Origin: Odiellus spinosus
Lineage: Eukaryota > Arthropoda > Arachnida > Opiliones > Phalangiidae
Assembly: GCA_963920705.1 (NCBI GenBank)
Contig: OY987230.1
Span: 10,813,320-10,877,319, forward strand
Direction of reading: 5' to 3'
Length of the DNA stretch: 64,000 bases
Shown piece by piece: positions 49,626 through 61,169 of the stretch. Both the position numbers and the translations under genes were made by a program. Within the stretch, counting starts at the first letter, position 1, and each line of letters starts with the position of its first letter. The notes under the pieces were generated by a model. The model was not told where the DNA came from, ran no database searches, and saw nothing but the letters and a program-made list of their open reading frames with translations.

Positions 49626-51029
49626 ATGGATCAGCAACTTGATTCAGCATTAGATCTTATGAGACGTTTACCACCCCAGCAAATAGAGAAAAATTTGAGT
49701 GACCTAATAGATTTGGTAACTGTTCTGAAAGCTGAAATTTTAAAGTGAAATTCAGTTACCTATATTTCTTGAAATGGTATTTTGATAGGTTCCAAGTTTG
49801 TGCGAAGACTTGCTATCATCTGTTGATCAACCTCTTAAAATAGCCCGGGATACTGAGGGAAAGGATTATTTATTATGCGACTATAACAGGGACGGAGATT
49901 CTTATAGATCACCATGGACTAATACGTACGACCCCGCTTTAGAAGATGGTGCCATGCCTTCTGAAAGGCTAAGAAAGCTCGAAATTGATGCCAATGAAGC
50001 CTTTGATCAATACAGACAAATGTATTTTGATGGTGGAGTTTCTTCCGTATATTTATGGGACCTAGATCACGGTTTTGCGGGAGTTATTCTGATTAAAAAG
50101 GCAGGAGATGGGTCCAAAAAAATAAAGGGGTGTTGGGACTCGATACACGTAGTAGAAGTTCAGGTATATCAAAATTAAAAGTAGAAATGTCAAGGATATC
50201 TATCAAAATAATTTACAAAAATTTGCAGGAAAAATCTACCGGTAGAAGCGCCCATTATAAATTGACTTCAACAGCAATGCTTTGGTTACAAACTAATAAA
50301 CCTGATTCAGGTACAATGAATCTCGGTGGAAGTTTGACTAGACAGGTGGAAATTGACACTGTTGTTGGTGATAATAATCCCCATATTGCTAACATTGGTA
50401 AAATGGTTGAAGTAAGAACTAAATATTAGATCTTGTCAGAAGTAAATAGGTCGCAGTAGGTAAGCCCCCTTTAACTAGTGCCTAAAAAACAAGCTCACAC
50501 CTAAAAACTTTGAATTAACCTTATTATTTTTATTCAATAGTTTTTAAAGCCTCAGTGGGCTTATTTAAAAACTAACAGAAAAAAGTATGAAGGGGGAAAA
50601 AACAATATGGTGGGAAACTGTGGATGAATACACAAAATTGTGCACCAAGTTGTTTGATTCCTCCTTTACTGTCAAAGCCTTGCATGCTGATTTTCGTGTA
50701 TTCATCCGCAATTTCCTGTACGAGTGGAAAAATTTTAAGGCGCGAGAAAAATCTATAAAGTGACTTCTAGTCAAAAAGTATAGGATACCAACTTCCTCCT
50801 ATTTACCTCTGATCTCGCTACATTTCCTAAAGATAAAACTTATCTTAATTTTAAGGACATGGAAAATAAAATAAGAAACACTTTGAACGAAATTTACTTT
50901 GGAAAGACCAAGGATATTGTCAATGGTTTAAGATCGGTACAATCACTCTCGGAACAACGTCAACAGACGGCACTCAGGAATGATTTAGCTCAGGCTCTTC
51001 AAAAACGTCAAGCTAAGAGTGAAAATTAA
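49626..51029 (+). CDS. CAPZB: F-actin-capping protein subunit beta
   Basis: Capping protein beta pairs with the alpha subunit to cap actin barbed ends. Exons 49626-49715, 49789-50163, 50229-50411 and 50856-51029 close in phase for 273 residues, the usual length. The protein follows the family throughout: [131 protein letters not shown] and a short tail RQAKSEN. An upstream ATG immediately followed by GTAATT (49409) may be a one-codon first exon that would add one Met. Intron 4 contains a MITE. Among the most secure calls in the window. Confidence 0.97.
50437..50811. mobile_element. CAGAAGTAAATA-family MITE in CapZB intron 4
   Basis: A 375-bp element with left end CAGAAGTAAATAGG and right end CCTATTTACCTCTG, followed inward by TAAGCCCCCTTTAACTAGTG on the left. 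It fills 84% of the 444-bp intron. Related copies: 41591-41879, about 45980-46095, and fragments near 53125 and 54888. Confidence 0.78.
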
Positions 51030-51996
51030 AAAACTGACATTTAAAATAAATAGTCCTATAATAAGCCTATTTTCCAAAAAAAAAAAAAAAAAAAAAGAAA
51101 AAATTCAAAGTAAAAAATGTGTCCTAGAATGAATCTGGTCAAATAACTTCAACCAGAAAATGTAACGAAATATATTTTAGACATATTTGTACTTGGATAA
51201 AAAGCATCTTGTTTAACAATATGCTTTTTTTTAAGCTTAGCTGGGGTACTAGAGCTAATTGAATTCATTAGCTTATACAGGCCAATTGGAAGCCTTTCCT
51301 TGCAATATTTGAGCCAGTATCCCTTAGCTAAGCCTAAAGTGTACTGTTAATCATAATCATAAGTTCTATTATTTTTGTCTATGGGGATTAATTTTCTATA
51401 ATTTTTGATTTATAATAAATAAAGGTGCTTTAGAAAGAAGCATTGTACGCTTTTCGGTTGATTTTACGGAATTGTAGGCTCGAAATAGTTCCCAAATTTT
51501 TTTTTATAAATAATTAGCAATTAGAAACTAATTACCAACATAAATTAAAATTAAAACCTTAAACTAAAAATATTATTTTGAAATGAAATTATAAAATTTA
51601 TTTTCATTTTGATAAAAAAAAATAATTATATAAATTTTATCAAAAATTGTTAACTAAGTTTTTTCTTTGAATGAAAAAAACAAACGGGAAAAATTTCAGG
51701 CACCAGATGAAAATGATGTAATAAAAAAAATTATCTTGTTCTGTCTCAAAAAAAACCTGGTTATCTGTATTAATTAAATTTGATGAAGAAATTAAAAGAT
51801 TCTAATAGTAAAGTTAATAGTTTCAAACCATAAATCAATTTTGTTCTTAAAGTTTTAATTTAAACTTTTAATAGCGTGAAAAATTGTTAAAACGAAAACA
51901 AATCCACTTTTTTTTTTTTTTTTTTTGGTTTCGTTTTGGGCTTTAGAAAAATAAAATGTTGGCAGAAAGAGATGAGAAAACTTATTTTTTTTTAGG
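51030..51996. other. Convergent spacer CapZB / DDI1
   Basis: A strongly AT-rich 970 bp holding both 3' UTRs. A-tracts lie at 51080-51097 and T-tracts at 51908-51926. Nothing coding or repetitive was recognised beyond simple sequence. Confidence 0.5.
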
Positions 51997-54628
51997 TCAA
52001 GGAAGTTTAAGGGATTTTGCTAATAAGGCTATAGTCGCTTGATTAACGTCTCCATTGCTAGCCCGCAATTCGACCTGAACTTGTTCACGACGAAATCCCA
52101 TAGCAACCAATTTTTGTACAGATTCTTCATCAACGGGACTACTAGATGCTGTAATGATTGTTAAAAAAAATCAATATTTATAAAACCAGTTACATGTAGT
52201 TTCAATATCAAAAGTAAATCCCCAGAAGTATCACTTCCATCAAAAATCTAATAGCATTAATAACAGAAGTCTATAAAACTATGGAAGTTCCTAACGAGCG
52301 TGTTTCTATGAAAGTTATGTTGTGCAGTGTTGAAAATCTACGATACAGACTTCATGGCTTCCCTAGAATTTCCTCAAGGTCTAATTTTATTACTAGGTTC
52401 TTATAAGGAGTATTAAAGTCTCCATCTTTCCTTGCTTAGCAGACGACGTTGTCCATAGCAATTGTACAGTCAAAGATGTGTACACCCTTAAATATTTTAC
52501 GATATTTTTAAAATGTGAAGTACCTATTTCGGTATTTCCCTTTTTTATTTCACTGGAAACCCTGATGAGTGATGATATAATTTAGTTTACTGCGAGATAC
52601 ATCGAGCCATTCATATGTGGTCGCGTTACTCCCACAATATCATTCCGTAACATAAGAAATAGTAGTCACCCCTAACGAAAAACTCAATTCTCTCACCAAA
52701 TGCTTTACACGCTGCTATTCCACGAGCTCGTTAGTCAATTATTTTTAAGACTTTGATGTTTCGTGTTTTTAACATTGCAAGAATAGATTTAATAGGCTTC
52801 TGGTAATATGCTAATTTAAGGATTAGCTTTTGATTTAAAGACACTTCAAGGGAATCTATCTTTAAATTATATCTCCATGGAAGATGGCAGTGCAGAACAA
52901 AATAGACAGCGGCCAAGAAGCCCTTTAAACTCAAGTGCTCCTGCCCAGGACAGTTTACTCTGGTTGGTACTCAAATAATTTGAAATTATCACAGCTACTT
53001 CAGAGCTTAAACATTAGCTAGCCCAGAGAACATAGCCCATTTTGACGCTGCTGATAATACCATAAGTTTATAACTTATCTAGAAGATAATTATAAACTTA
53101 TGATAATACCAGAAGTAAATGGTTCATTTACTTCTGATAATACTTTTGATAATTTTTTTTCGGGTTACATGTTTTAAGTTTAAAACCTTCTTGAGACGAT
53201 TTATTAAGAGCTTCCGCTAGCTGCTGATCTTCTTGAAGGTTACTAGAAGGAAACTGTAGTCTCGCGCATTCTGGGAGATCGCTTTCAGCCAGAAAGGATG
53301 TTTCCATCCCTGTTGTACCAATTGATAGAGTATTCCTCCTCAAATCGATAACGCACTAAATTTAACCCTATATTAACTTGGGAAAATTTGATAAAAACGT
53401 TAAAATTTACTTGATGCCTTTTAAGCATATCCAACCCCAATAACATATCCATTGGCTGATCTTCCAGTATTGAAAACGAAGTTGTTAAGAAATCATTACC
53501 AATTTGAATTTGTACTATGAAAATTAGAAAAAGAGGATTCCAAGTTTTCCTTACAGAAGACTCGTTAATGTAAGTTCAAAATGCCCAAATCTAATACCTA
53601 AGTGAGCCCTTCCAATTATTCTTTGGGTTCCAACTCCTTTAGCGATTCCAGCCCAACGACCATCAACTAATCTCATAATATTGCATCGTTCCGCACAAGC
53701 TTGACTCATTATTGTAGTTTGAGCCCCAGAGTCAATAAACGCTTTAACATCATGCCCATTCACTTTACAGTTTATATAGAGCATGACCACTTGACCAAAA
53801 CTTTCTGGGTGATATTCCATAGCCGCTTCCATATTTGAATCGATGTTACTTTGTCTTTGGGAAAGAGAAACTCTGGTTGTATTTTTATCTTAACTTCTTG
53901 AAAATGCGTACGCTTATACTTTATTTCTTCAGCTATAAGTCTTTGAGCTTCTAAATCGAATGGATCAGCATTCATGATTCGAATTCTCATCCTTTCCTTA
54001 TCAACTCTTTCCTTTTGCTGTTCTTTGAGTAACTGAACAAATTTACCTGTTTCGTGTGACTTTCTTAAGTATTATAATACACGGTTAATTTCAACTCAAT
54101 ATTACTTTTATCTTCGTTAAGCAAAGCATCCGCTAATTTGGGGTTGTTATGCTTTAGGAGCGCCAGTTGTTCAGGATTAGTAAGAAACATATTGCGAATG
54201 AATTCCGGATCATCTGAATTGCCGCTCGAAGGCGATGTGGGACCGGAATCTGAACGGAAAAAGCGTTTTTTCTTCACGTCAGACAAATCTGTTTCTATTC
54301 CAATAGATCTGCGGCGCTTACTTCTCGGGTTAGATGTGGAAGTACCAGGAATAGCGATGCTCCCAAAGTCTATAGCAAATGGACCTTGGGAACTGGGTCT
54401 GTTAGCTACTATTCTCTGAACCAAGAGAACATCACCCTCTTTAATACCGTAGCTATTTAGTCCTCTGTGGTCTTCTAGCAATGGACGGCCTTCGTGCATG
54501 ACCACGATTTCTGCAACTGGTATACCAGTTTCTATCTCACAGAATGCTTTAAAATTTTCTAGCTCTATTTCTGGACTAATTTCCAATGTGTGAATGTCAT
54601 CCGATAAAGTGGTTATGGACACTTTCAT
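51997..54628 (-). CDS. DDI2: DDI1/DDI2-type ubiquitin-directed aspartic protease (rings lost family)
   Basis: DDI proteins are proteasome shuttles with a retroviral-like aspartic protease fold; they cleave highly ubiquitinated substrates such as NRF1-type factors. Exons (5'->3'): 54628-54106, 54046-53920, 53848-53598, 53514-53411, 53355-53169 and 52148-51997. Phases close at 447 residues. Order: an N-terminal ubiquitin-like domain (residues about 1-75: [27 protein letters not shown]), a basic Ser-rich linker, a helical region ([20 protein letters not shown]), the protease ([15 protein letters not shown], catalytic [50 protein letters not shown]) and a C-terminal UBA domain ([14 protein letters not shown] ... 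LLAKSLKLP). The catalytic Asp in DSGA is intact. Both ubiquitin-interacting domains are kept, unlike mammalian DDI2, which lacks the UBA. This is a cellular gene, not a retroelement. Confidence 0.95.
52400..52485. repeat. AGCAGACGACGTTG dispersed repeat, copy 2
   Basis: TTAAAGTCTCCATCTTTCCTTGCTTAGCAGACGACGTTGTCCATAGC...TACAGTCAAAG lies in the ~1-kb DDI1 intron before the UBA exon. It shares motif order with 44811-45050 and 63328-63605. Confidence 0.6.
53109..53148. repeat. Mini-palindrome of the CAGAAGTAAAT family
   Basis: CCAGAAGTAAATGG-TT-CATTTACTTCTG is a nearly pure head-to-head pair of MITE termini with no interior, in a DDI1 intron close to an exon edge. A longer palindrome around TAAGTTTATAACTTA lies just left at about 53060-53105. 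Confidence 0.65.
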
Positions 54629-55292
54629 TTTTGATTTTCTCGCAAAAATTTTAATTAAATCAGAAAACTAGATCAGGTTAGTAAACTAAAGTGACTCAGC
54701 TACTCAAATTCCTTTCAAAAATGGCTGCTCTATAAGCAGATGATGTTTACAGTTCAGTTCAGTTAAAGGTATTACTTATCTGATCCTTCTTGCTTGTATT
54801 GCCATCTATAATATGGAATTATGGATAAGGTAAGGATTACTTGATTGGTTGACAGCCACGTTACGTAATCGATGTGGTAGAATATTATCAGAAGTAAATG
54901 TGAGGAAGTCGGTAAAATCTATCCTTTTAACTATAGTGGTGGGCTTCCCTTGTACAAGTTAAAGCCTCAAAATTTTGAACTAGCCAATTCTGAGAAAATC
55001 ATGTTCGATCAACTTGCTGCCTCAGCTACGCCACTATGTGGTCATTACCTAATATAAACTAGTATTCACGGTCGCGATAACCAACTATAATTAATTTTTA
55101 TTTATTTTATTTCTATAAACATTTTCATACTCGAAACCTAAGGATGTAGGACTTCCAATTAATTACTCAAGATTATCTTAAATCTTTTTAATTTCGTACA
55201 TCTTTTTTAGCCATTTCCTCGAAGAGACTGCATCATATATATTTATGGTTAACTTAAAATTGAAAAATGATAATTCAGTGTGAAAAGTGCTT
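54629..55292. other. Spacer between DDI1 start and COPB2 stop
   Basis: 660 bp with the DDI1 promoter and COPB2 3' UTR. At about 54888-54965 there is a fragment of the CAGAAGTAAAT MITE family (TCAGAAGTAAATGTGAGGAAGTCGG...CCTTTTAACTATAGTGG). No gene. Confidence 0.5.
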
Positions 55293-58200
55293 TTAGTCAT
55301 CGCTTAATAAATCCTCATCCAAATTTAGTTCCTGAAAAGAAAAAATGAAATCAGAATCAAAGTTTTAACTAGACACAAAGAACACAAATCCAAAATTTTG
55401 TAGATAACGCTACCAGAACTACTATATTAAAACGATTAATGCATTTAGCTTAAAGCAAGTGGCATTTCCCATACAAGCACATGTCTCTACCAAGAGAGGC
55501 GTGGCTAATAACTTAATAAGCGTATCAGGTCCCATTGGTTAGAGAATTTGGTGTGCAGCAGAAGATACATCTTTCACTAGGGGGCCTTGAGAACCCGAAA
55601 TTTGCTTTAAACAAAGAGTCAGCGAGATGAAAAACGAAGTTGAAAACATATTTACAGATATATCAATGTTGTCATCAAAAGCCATATTGCTCATTTCTAG
55701 CTCTAATTCTTCCTCCAAATTAGCCGCTTCAACGGTGCTTAGTTCTGTTGAAACTGGAGGGGGCGGTGTGCCTTGCTTCTTGCTTTCAGGAATCAAAGGA
55801 ATAGAAGGGCTCTGAAGAATTGGAACCGATGATGCGGCTGCCACAAATTCAGAAGAAGACTCTTCCTCATCTGATACAAATTTGAATTCATTCGTGGCCT
55901 CTGCATTTTTCATTTCTTCTATAGGGTTCCTTTCGTGGTTCGCCTAGCGTAGAACATATTTTAACAAATTTTTAGGTTTATGTTATTTTTAAAAAGAATC
56001 GAGTGAAGATCTAATTAAGATGCTAAACAATATATTACTGGAACTTCAGGATATTTGTTGGCAGGAAGTTGTCTTCCTCTCTCAGCTTTCAAATACTGCT
56101 CAGTTTTAAGCGCTTCACACATCCCAGGGAAGAGATTATCATATTCTTCAGGATCTGCAAGAGCCTGGGCTGTTTTTTCGTTCATCTTCGCAACAGTGCT
56201 TTTCCAGAGTTTGACTATTCTAGATACTTGACTTGGCAAATAGGTTCGAGCAAAGAAGGCTGCTTCTGGAATACGTCCAGTACTTATTAATACCTCAAGT
56301 GCCTTTTCTGACCTGCGAAATGGAAACTTGGATAAACGATTGTTTTTCTGCTAAAATATTTAACTAAATGTAGTAAAACATACTGTCCAAGAAGAAAGTA
56401 AGATAAAAAGGAGACATTGTTCTTTCCGCTAGCTTCCGCACTCTGTCCTAATCTTTCAACCATGGCTGCATCCCCGGAAGAAGTTGCTAAGAGTAAGAGA
56501 CCACCGAAATCTTGGGCATTGTGTAAACACTCCTGGGCTAATTGGAATTCGCACCGAGACATGGCCAATTCAGCTAATTGTTTCCATTTTTGTTCAGTCT
56601 TAAAGCGTAAAAAGGCATAAGAAAATGGATTTCAAAATCTATATCAACGGTGAACATTGATACCTGGGCTTCCTGAGCCAACTGATAAGCAGTTTTTAAA
56701 TCACCCAACTGCAACGATAACTCAAATCTGTGTTCTGGATCAGTAGAAACAGCCAAAGCTTGAGCTTTGAAGCCCTGTTTCTCAAGAAAATGAGCAACCC
56801 TGGTTCTTTGCTCTTTAGGAATGGTTGGCAAGACTTTATCAGCAGTTTCAAAATCTCGTCTCATTACTGCAGTCTGATATTCCAGTACAGAAAGTAGCAA
56901 AGAATAAGAGACAATATTCATTTCTTTGTCACCCAAATACAGACGATTATCTTTTGGAATGTAGCCCAATAAGTACATGGTTCTAAGGAAAAAAATATAT
57001 ATAATTTAACGCCATAATTCAGGTTAATTTTAATTGATGGCAGGTTCAGCTTGAATTTTTGCAGGGCCTATTAAAGAACCAACTACACTGGGTCGCACTG
57101 TCGTTAATAAAAAGGGCATGTGTAGGGCACCTTTTGACTAGCAATACCAAATGATCTGGTGCATATACGCCTCTGAACTTGCATTCAAGCCAGCCCTGGG
57201 AAATGGGAGTGAAATCTGGAAAATCAGTATCTTGAGAAACTTAATAAGTACCTATCAAGGTGGGCAATGGTTACAATCTCTCCACCAACGTAATAATTTA
57301 AGCGATTAACGCTATTGGTATAAATAAAACAGTCACCGATCCAAAGGCCAGTTTTTACACTTTCTTGCACTTCTCCCAAAACATCAAACGATTCTTCGAT
57401 TCCATCTTCAGTTATACCTTCTTTTGTTTCTTTACTTTTAGCCACAGCTTCGGCTGAATATTTCAAAATGTAAAATGAATCTTCTGTGGAGATGCAAGCG
57501 AGCTCCCCATTCTCGGACCAAAATACATTCTTTGGAGTTATTTCTATCCTACGAACGAGTTCTAAAGAGTCCCATTCGTAAAAGGCTAATCCACTCACTG
57601 ACTTCACACCCAGCATGAAGCCTCCGTAAATACCTAGATTGTAATACGCTATTATAAAATGTCAAAACCAAACAACTATTGTAGCAAAATCTTTTACTTT
57701 CAGCTCCAAATTCTGGCTTGAAAGCTTTCTTCTCTTTAAAATTTTTAAAAATTTTGATGGAAGTTCCATTTTCTCTAACAGCGTACTCCGAAGAATCAAG
57801 GGCCCAAACAAATTCCTGCGCAGAGCCAAAACTCTTATTTCTCAACGCCATTGCTGTATATATTATGTATTCACCATCCCCGCAAACAACGACAAACCTG
57901 CATAAAAAAAAATTGAAATTCAATCCAAGTTTAAAGGGAAAAAGAAGGCCATAAACAAGGGTTTTATAGTGAAACCTTATAATTAAAATAATCTTCACTG
58001 TTAATAAAGTTCAAAATATTAATGCAGAAATAATTCTTATCTTACTCGGAAAATATATATTTCTTCATTCAACAGTCTCTCTAGGATCCTCTCAAGCCTA
58101 GTTTGAAATGTTCTAAAGTTGGAATAAAGTGCGCGCTTCTATTGTGATTGATCGGTGATTGCTTAACACCAAATTCAAACTTTTTACGCATCTTTGTTAG

Positions 58201-60885
58201 GCCTACTATCCAAGTAAGTTGATTTCTAGCTTAATATTGTTATTAATCTTTTTTACGTTAGTCCTATTTTAACAATAAGGAATCAATAAAAACCCACTAC
58301 ATGTAGTTATCAGTCTTCATTCTTTCAGTCTTTCTTTAAACCTTAACAATTTGCATACCTTCCATTAGGATTATGAGAGATGGTTTGAGGATAAATTTCA
58401 CAGCTTCCCATATCTTTAACTTGCAAAGGAAGACGTTCTCCGTCTTTGATATCTGCATCAGACATAGCTTTCAAATTAGCCTGTTGAATTTCCGAATGCT
58501 TAGCCCAAATAATCTTTCCCAAAACATCCATCGACATCGCCGGTTCTTCCCTACCCAACTAAAAATAATTTTTTTAATTAATTATCCGTAAGATTTGATC
58601 TTAAAGGGACCAGGAAACCTGTTTTCAATATGTATAATTATTCTTAATTTAGTTAGATCATATCATTTGAAACCAATCTCCAAATACTTCGAAATAGCAA
58701 TATTTATGTATCAAAAAATCAATAAAAACCACTTTCAAAACTATATAAATTCAAAACACAATTCAACGACCAATCACCATTGGCCTCCAGCATTTTCTTT
58801 AATATCAAACAGAAATAGTACGAATTAGGCTTAGCGTAAAAAAGAGCCTTCTGCTGGGTAAATAAAACTTGAAACCAGAATGAGCTTTTCCTAGCTAGGA
58901 AGGTACAATGAAATAAAAAATTATTTCTTAAGTATTTTTAAATTTATTTTTATTTAATTAGGTTTGGCAACTAGGTTCAAGTAGTAGCGTAAAAGTGACC
59001 AGTTTTATGGGTAATAGCTAGAATAATATCGTTTTCACTTTAGCAAGTCATTTTACTATATAGTTTTATATTTTTAATGAAATATCTTGATATTAGCTGG
59101 TCATAGTGGCCTTTTGATAGTTCAAATCTGACATAATTAACCCTGTTCCGTGATTGGCTTTGAATTAAGTTTGAAAATGACAAAAATCACTTTTGGACCA
59201 TACTATTTAACCAAAATAGATGTTTTATCCATTTTTTTACACTAGTTCCAGCCCTAAAGATACTAACTCAAAATTCTCAAATTCATGTTTCCTGGTCCCG
59301 TTGGTTATCAATGTTAAGAATACAAACCTTAATGATAATGCTTCCTTCATCATATCCAAGAGCAATATTATTGGATCCTTTCAAGCACGAAATGGTCCAT
59401 ACTCTTTCTAATCCATAATTCAAGGTACTTTCAAGGCGGTAAGTATTTGCGTGCCATATTTTGACAGTTCCGTCTTCGGAACCTGTCATAATAATTGGCA
59501 ACTCGGGATGAAAGGTCACGGAGGAAATATTCTGCGCATGACCTTCCAGGGTTTGAACGCAAGTTTTGTTCTAAAAAATATATCAAATGTTTAAAAAACA
59601 AAATTAATATTAAAAAAAAAGAAAGAAAAATAATAAATACTTGATAGTCCCATATTTTTACTAGCCTATCATCAGCACCAGATATTAGGTAAGGTTTTTC
59701 CCCACCGTGATAGTAATCAACGCAATTGACTCCTTTTTCATGACCATCTAATGTAAAATTGGGACTACTTGAACCTAGTTGCCAAACCTAATTAAATAAA
59801 AATAAATTTAAAAATACTTAAGAAATAATTTTTTATTTCATTGTACCTTGACTGTCCTGTCTAAAGATGCGCTGGCGAAAGTATTGTTGTCTTTTGGATT
59901 AATTATTATTTGCATAACATAATGGGTGTGTCCGTCAAAGACTTGACTGCAAACCCATTGCCGTTCCCAATTCCACAGTTTTATCAACATGTCATCTTTG
60001 TAAAAATATTGTAAGTCATAAAAAATTCTAAATGTTAAGAGATAATTAGTAATCAAAATACCGCTAGAGGTTAATATGAAAGGTTGTGTAGGGTGGACAG
60101 CTATTGATCTGATATAATCAGAATGAGCTTCAAATACATGAACCCGTTCCAAAGTATTGTAGTTGAAAACCCTAATTTGCATATCATCCTAGAACGAAAC
60201 ATGGTTAATCCTCTAAATGATTATAAGCAATAGAGTAATATCTTTTAAGGGGGAACAAACGTCATGGGTGTTCTGGCCCATGAACGGTGGCCATCCCCCT
60301 TTGCCCGCCCGGGGACATAGAGCCCACATTAAATCTTGCCTGCAAAATGGCAGCTTAGTGACCCCCCCCCCCCTCCCCGAAACGATACAACTCTACAAAA
60401 TCTCAGCAAAAATATACTTACTGAGCCTGATATAACCCAATTTTTTCTTGGCACAAACTTGGCAGCTCGTACTGGTAGATCGCATACTTCAAAAGTTTTA
60501 ACAAGTTGCTAAGGAAATATGAGACAGGCTCGTTAATAAGTGAAACTATCACTTTAGCATGTGCTAATGAGAACGAACTTGCGATTCGTGATTCCAAACG
60601 TGAATGTTTCCGTTGTACAAACTTGCCAACATCCATGGTTCGGTAGGATGAAGATCAACACATTTCACTCGATCAGATCTAGCTAGTAGCTTTCTCTTAA
60701 CGTCCAATTTCAGAGGCTAAAATATACACAGAAAACTTAAACTGGGTGCATCTTATAATGCTAAGAAACTAAAGTAATAAAACTTCAATTAAAAGTTTAA
60801 CTGAAATAAAATTGACCAAGGCTTAATAGAATTGACATAAAACAATTATTTTCGCCTTAAAACAAAAATTAAAAACTTTTACCAT
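55293..60885 (-). CDS. COPB2: Coatomer subunit beta' (COPB2, beta'-COP)
   Basis: Beta'-COP is a core COPI coat subunit that coats Golgi-derived vesicles and binds dilysine cargo signals through its first propeller. The gene is complete. A first exon holds just the start codon (60885-60883, ATG|GTAAAA), followed by exon 60716-60579 ([34 protein letters not shown]) and many short exons. N-terminal WD40 repeats: [89 protein letters not shown] and [20 protein letters not shown]. The second propeller includes [17 protein letters not shown]. The alpha-solenoid follows ([65 protein letters not shown]). The acidic tail ends [12 protein letters not shown]. The promoter region is shared with ALG3. Confidence 0.96.
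55490..55592. repeat. Dispersed GAGGCGTGGCTAATAA repeat in a COPB2 intron
   Basis: ACCAAGAGAGGCGTGGCTAATAACTTAATAAGCGTATCAGG...TTTGGTGTGCAGCAG matches about 36345-36455. It lies in the last COPB2 intron, where an open frame runs on from the exon and mimics a longer C-terminus. Confidence 0.6.
60245..60400. repeat. GC-rich insert in a COPB2 intron
   Basis: GGGGGAACAAACGTCATGGG through CCGCCCGGGGACATAGAGCCC to a C-run at 60362-60376 stands out in base composition from the AT-rich intron around it. It is probably a mobile-element remnant but no paired ends were recognised. Confidence 0.4.
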
Positions 60886-61169
60886 TTTTTTCGATAGAAC
60901 TGAACGTTGTTAAACCCTAACTATGACTTCTTATAATTAACTAAGCTTTTTTTAAAAGCTAAATACTTAAAATACGTAACAGGATAAGATCATCCTTCAC
61001 ATCACCGAAAAACTTGTGGCACGTCTGACGTTGCACTAGCCGATGACCTTTTGATCCCGCATAGAAAGACACGCTTTTGGGTTAGGGTGGTAATTTGAAA
61101 ACCGATTTAATATTTTTGGTCGTAAATACAAATCCAATCGTCACGTTAACTTTAATATTATTTAAAAAC
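60886..61169. promoter_or_regulatory. Compact divergent promoter, COPB2 / ALG3
   Basis: 284 bp separate the two start codons. Both products act in the early secretory pathway, so shared regulation is plausible but is only inferred. No recognisable core-promoter box was seen. Confidence 0.45.

Noticed and set aside
53551-53832. DDI1 exon 3 read through to ...FELTLTSLL
   Set aside because: The donor at TTAG|GTATTAG (53598) joins in phase to VQIQIGNDF, matching the family; the extra residues are intronic.
53556-53832. Retroviral-type protease as evidence of a retroelement
   Set aside because: The DSGAQ protease is flanked by UBL and UBA domains and is the cellular DDI family; no reverse transcriptase or LTR is present.
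55539-55650. Extended COPB2 C-terminus ...[13 protein letters not shown]
   Set aside because: This is intron read-through into a dispersed repeat; the donor after DIS joins to the acidic [12 protein letters not shown] end.
61095-61169. N-terminal extension of ALG3 from an upstream TTG
   Set aside because: Not an ATG; the ATG at 61170 gives the expected basic N-terminus and normal length.
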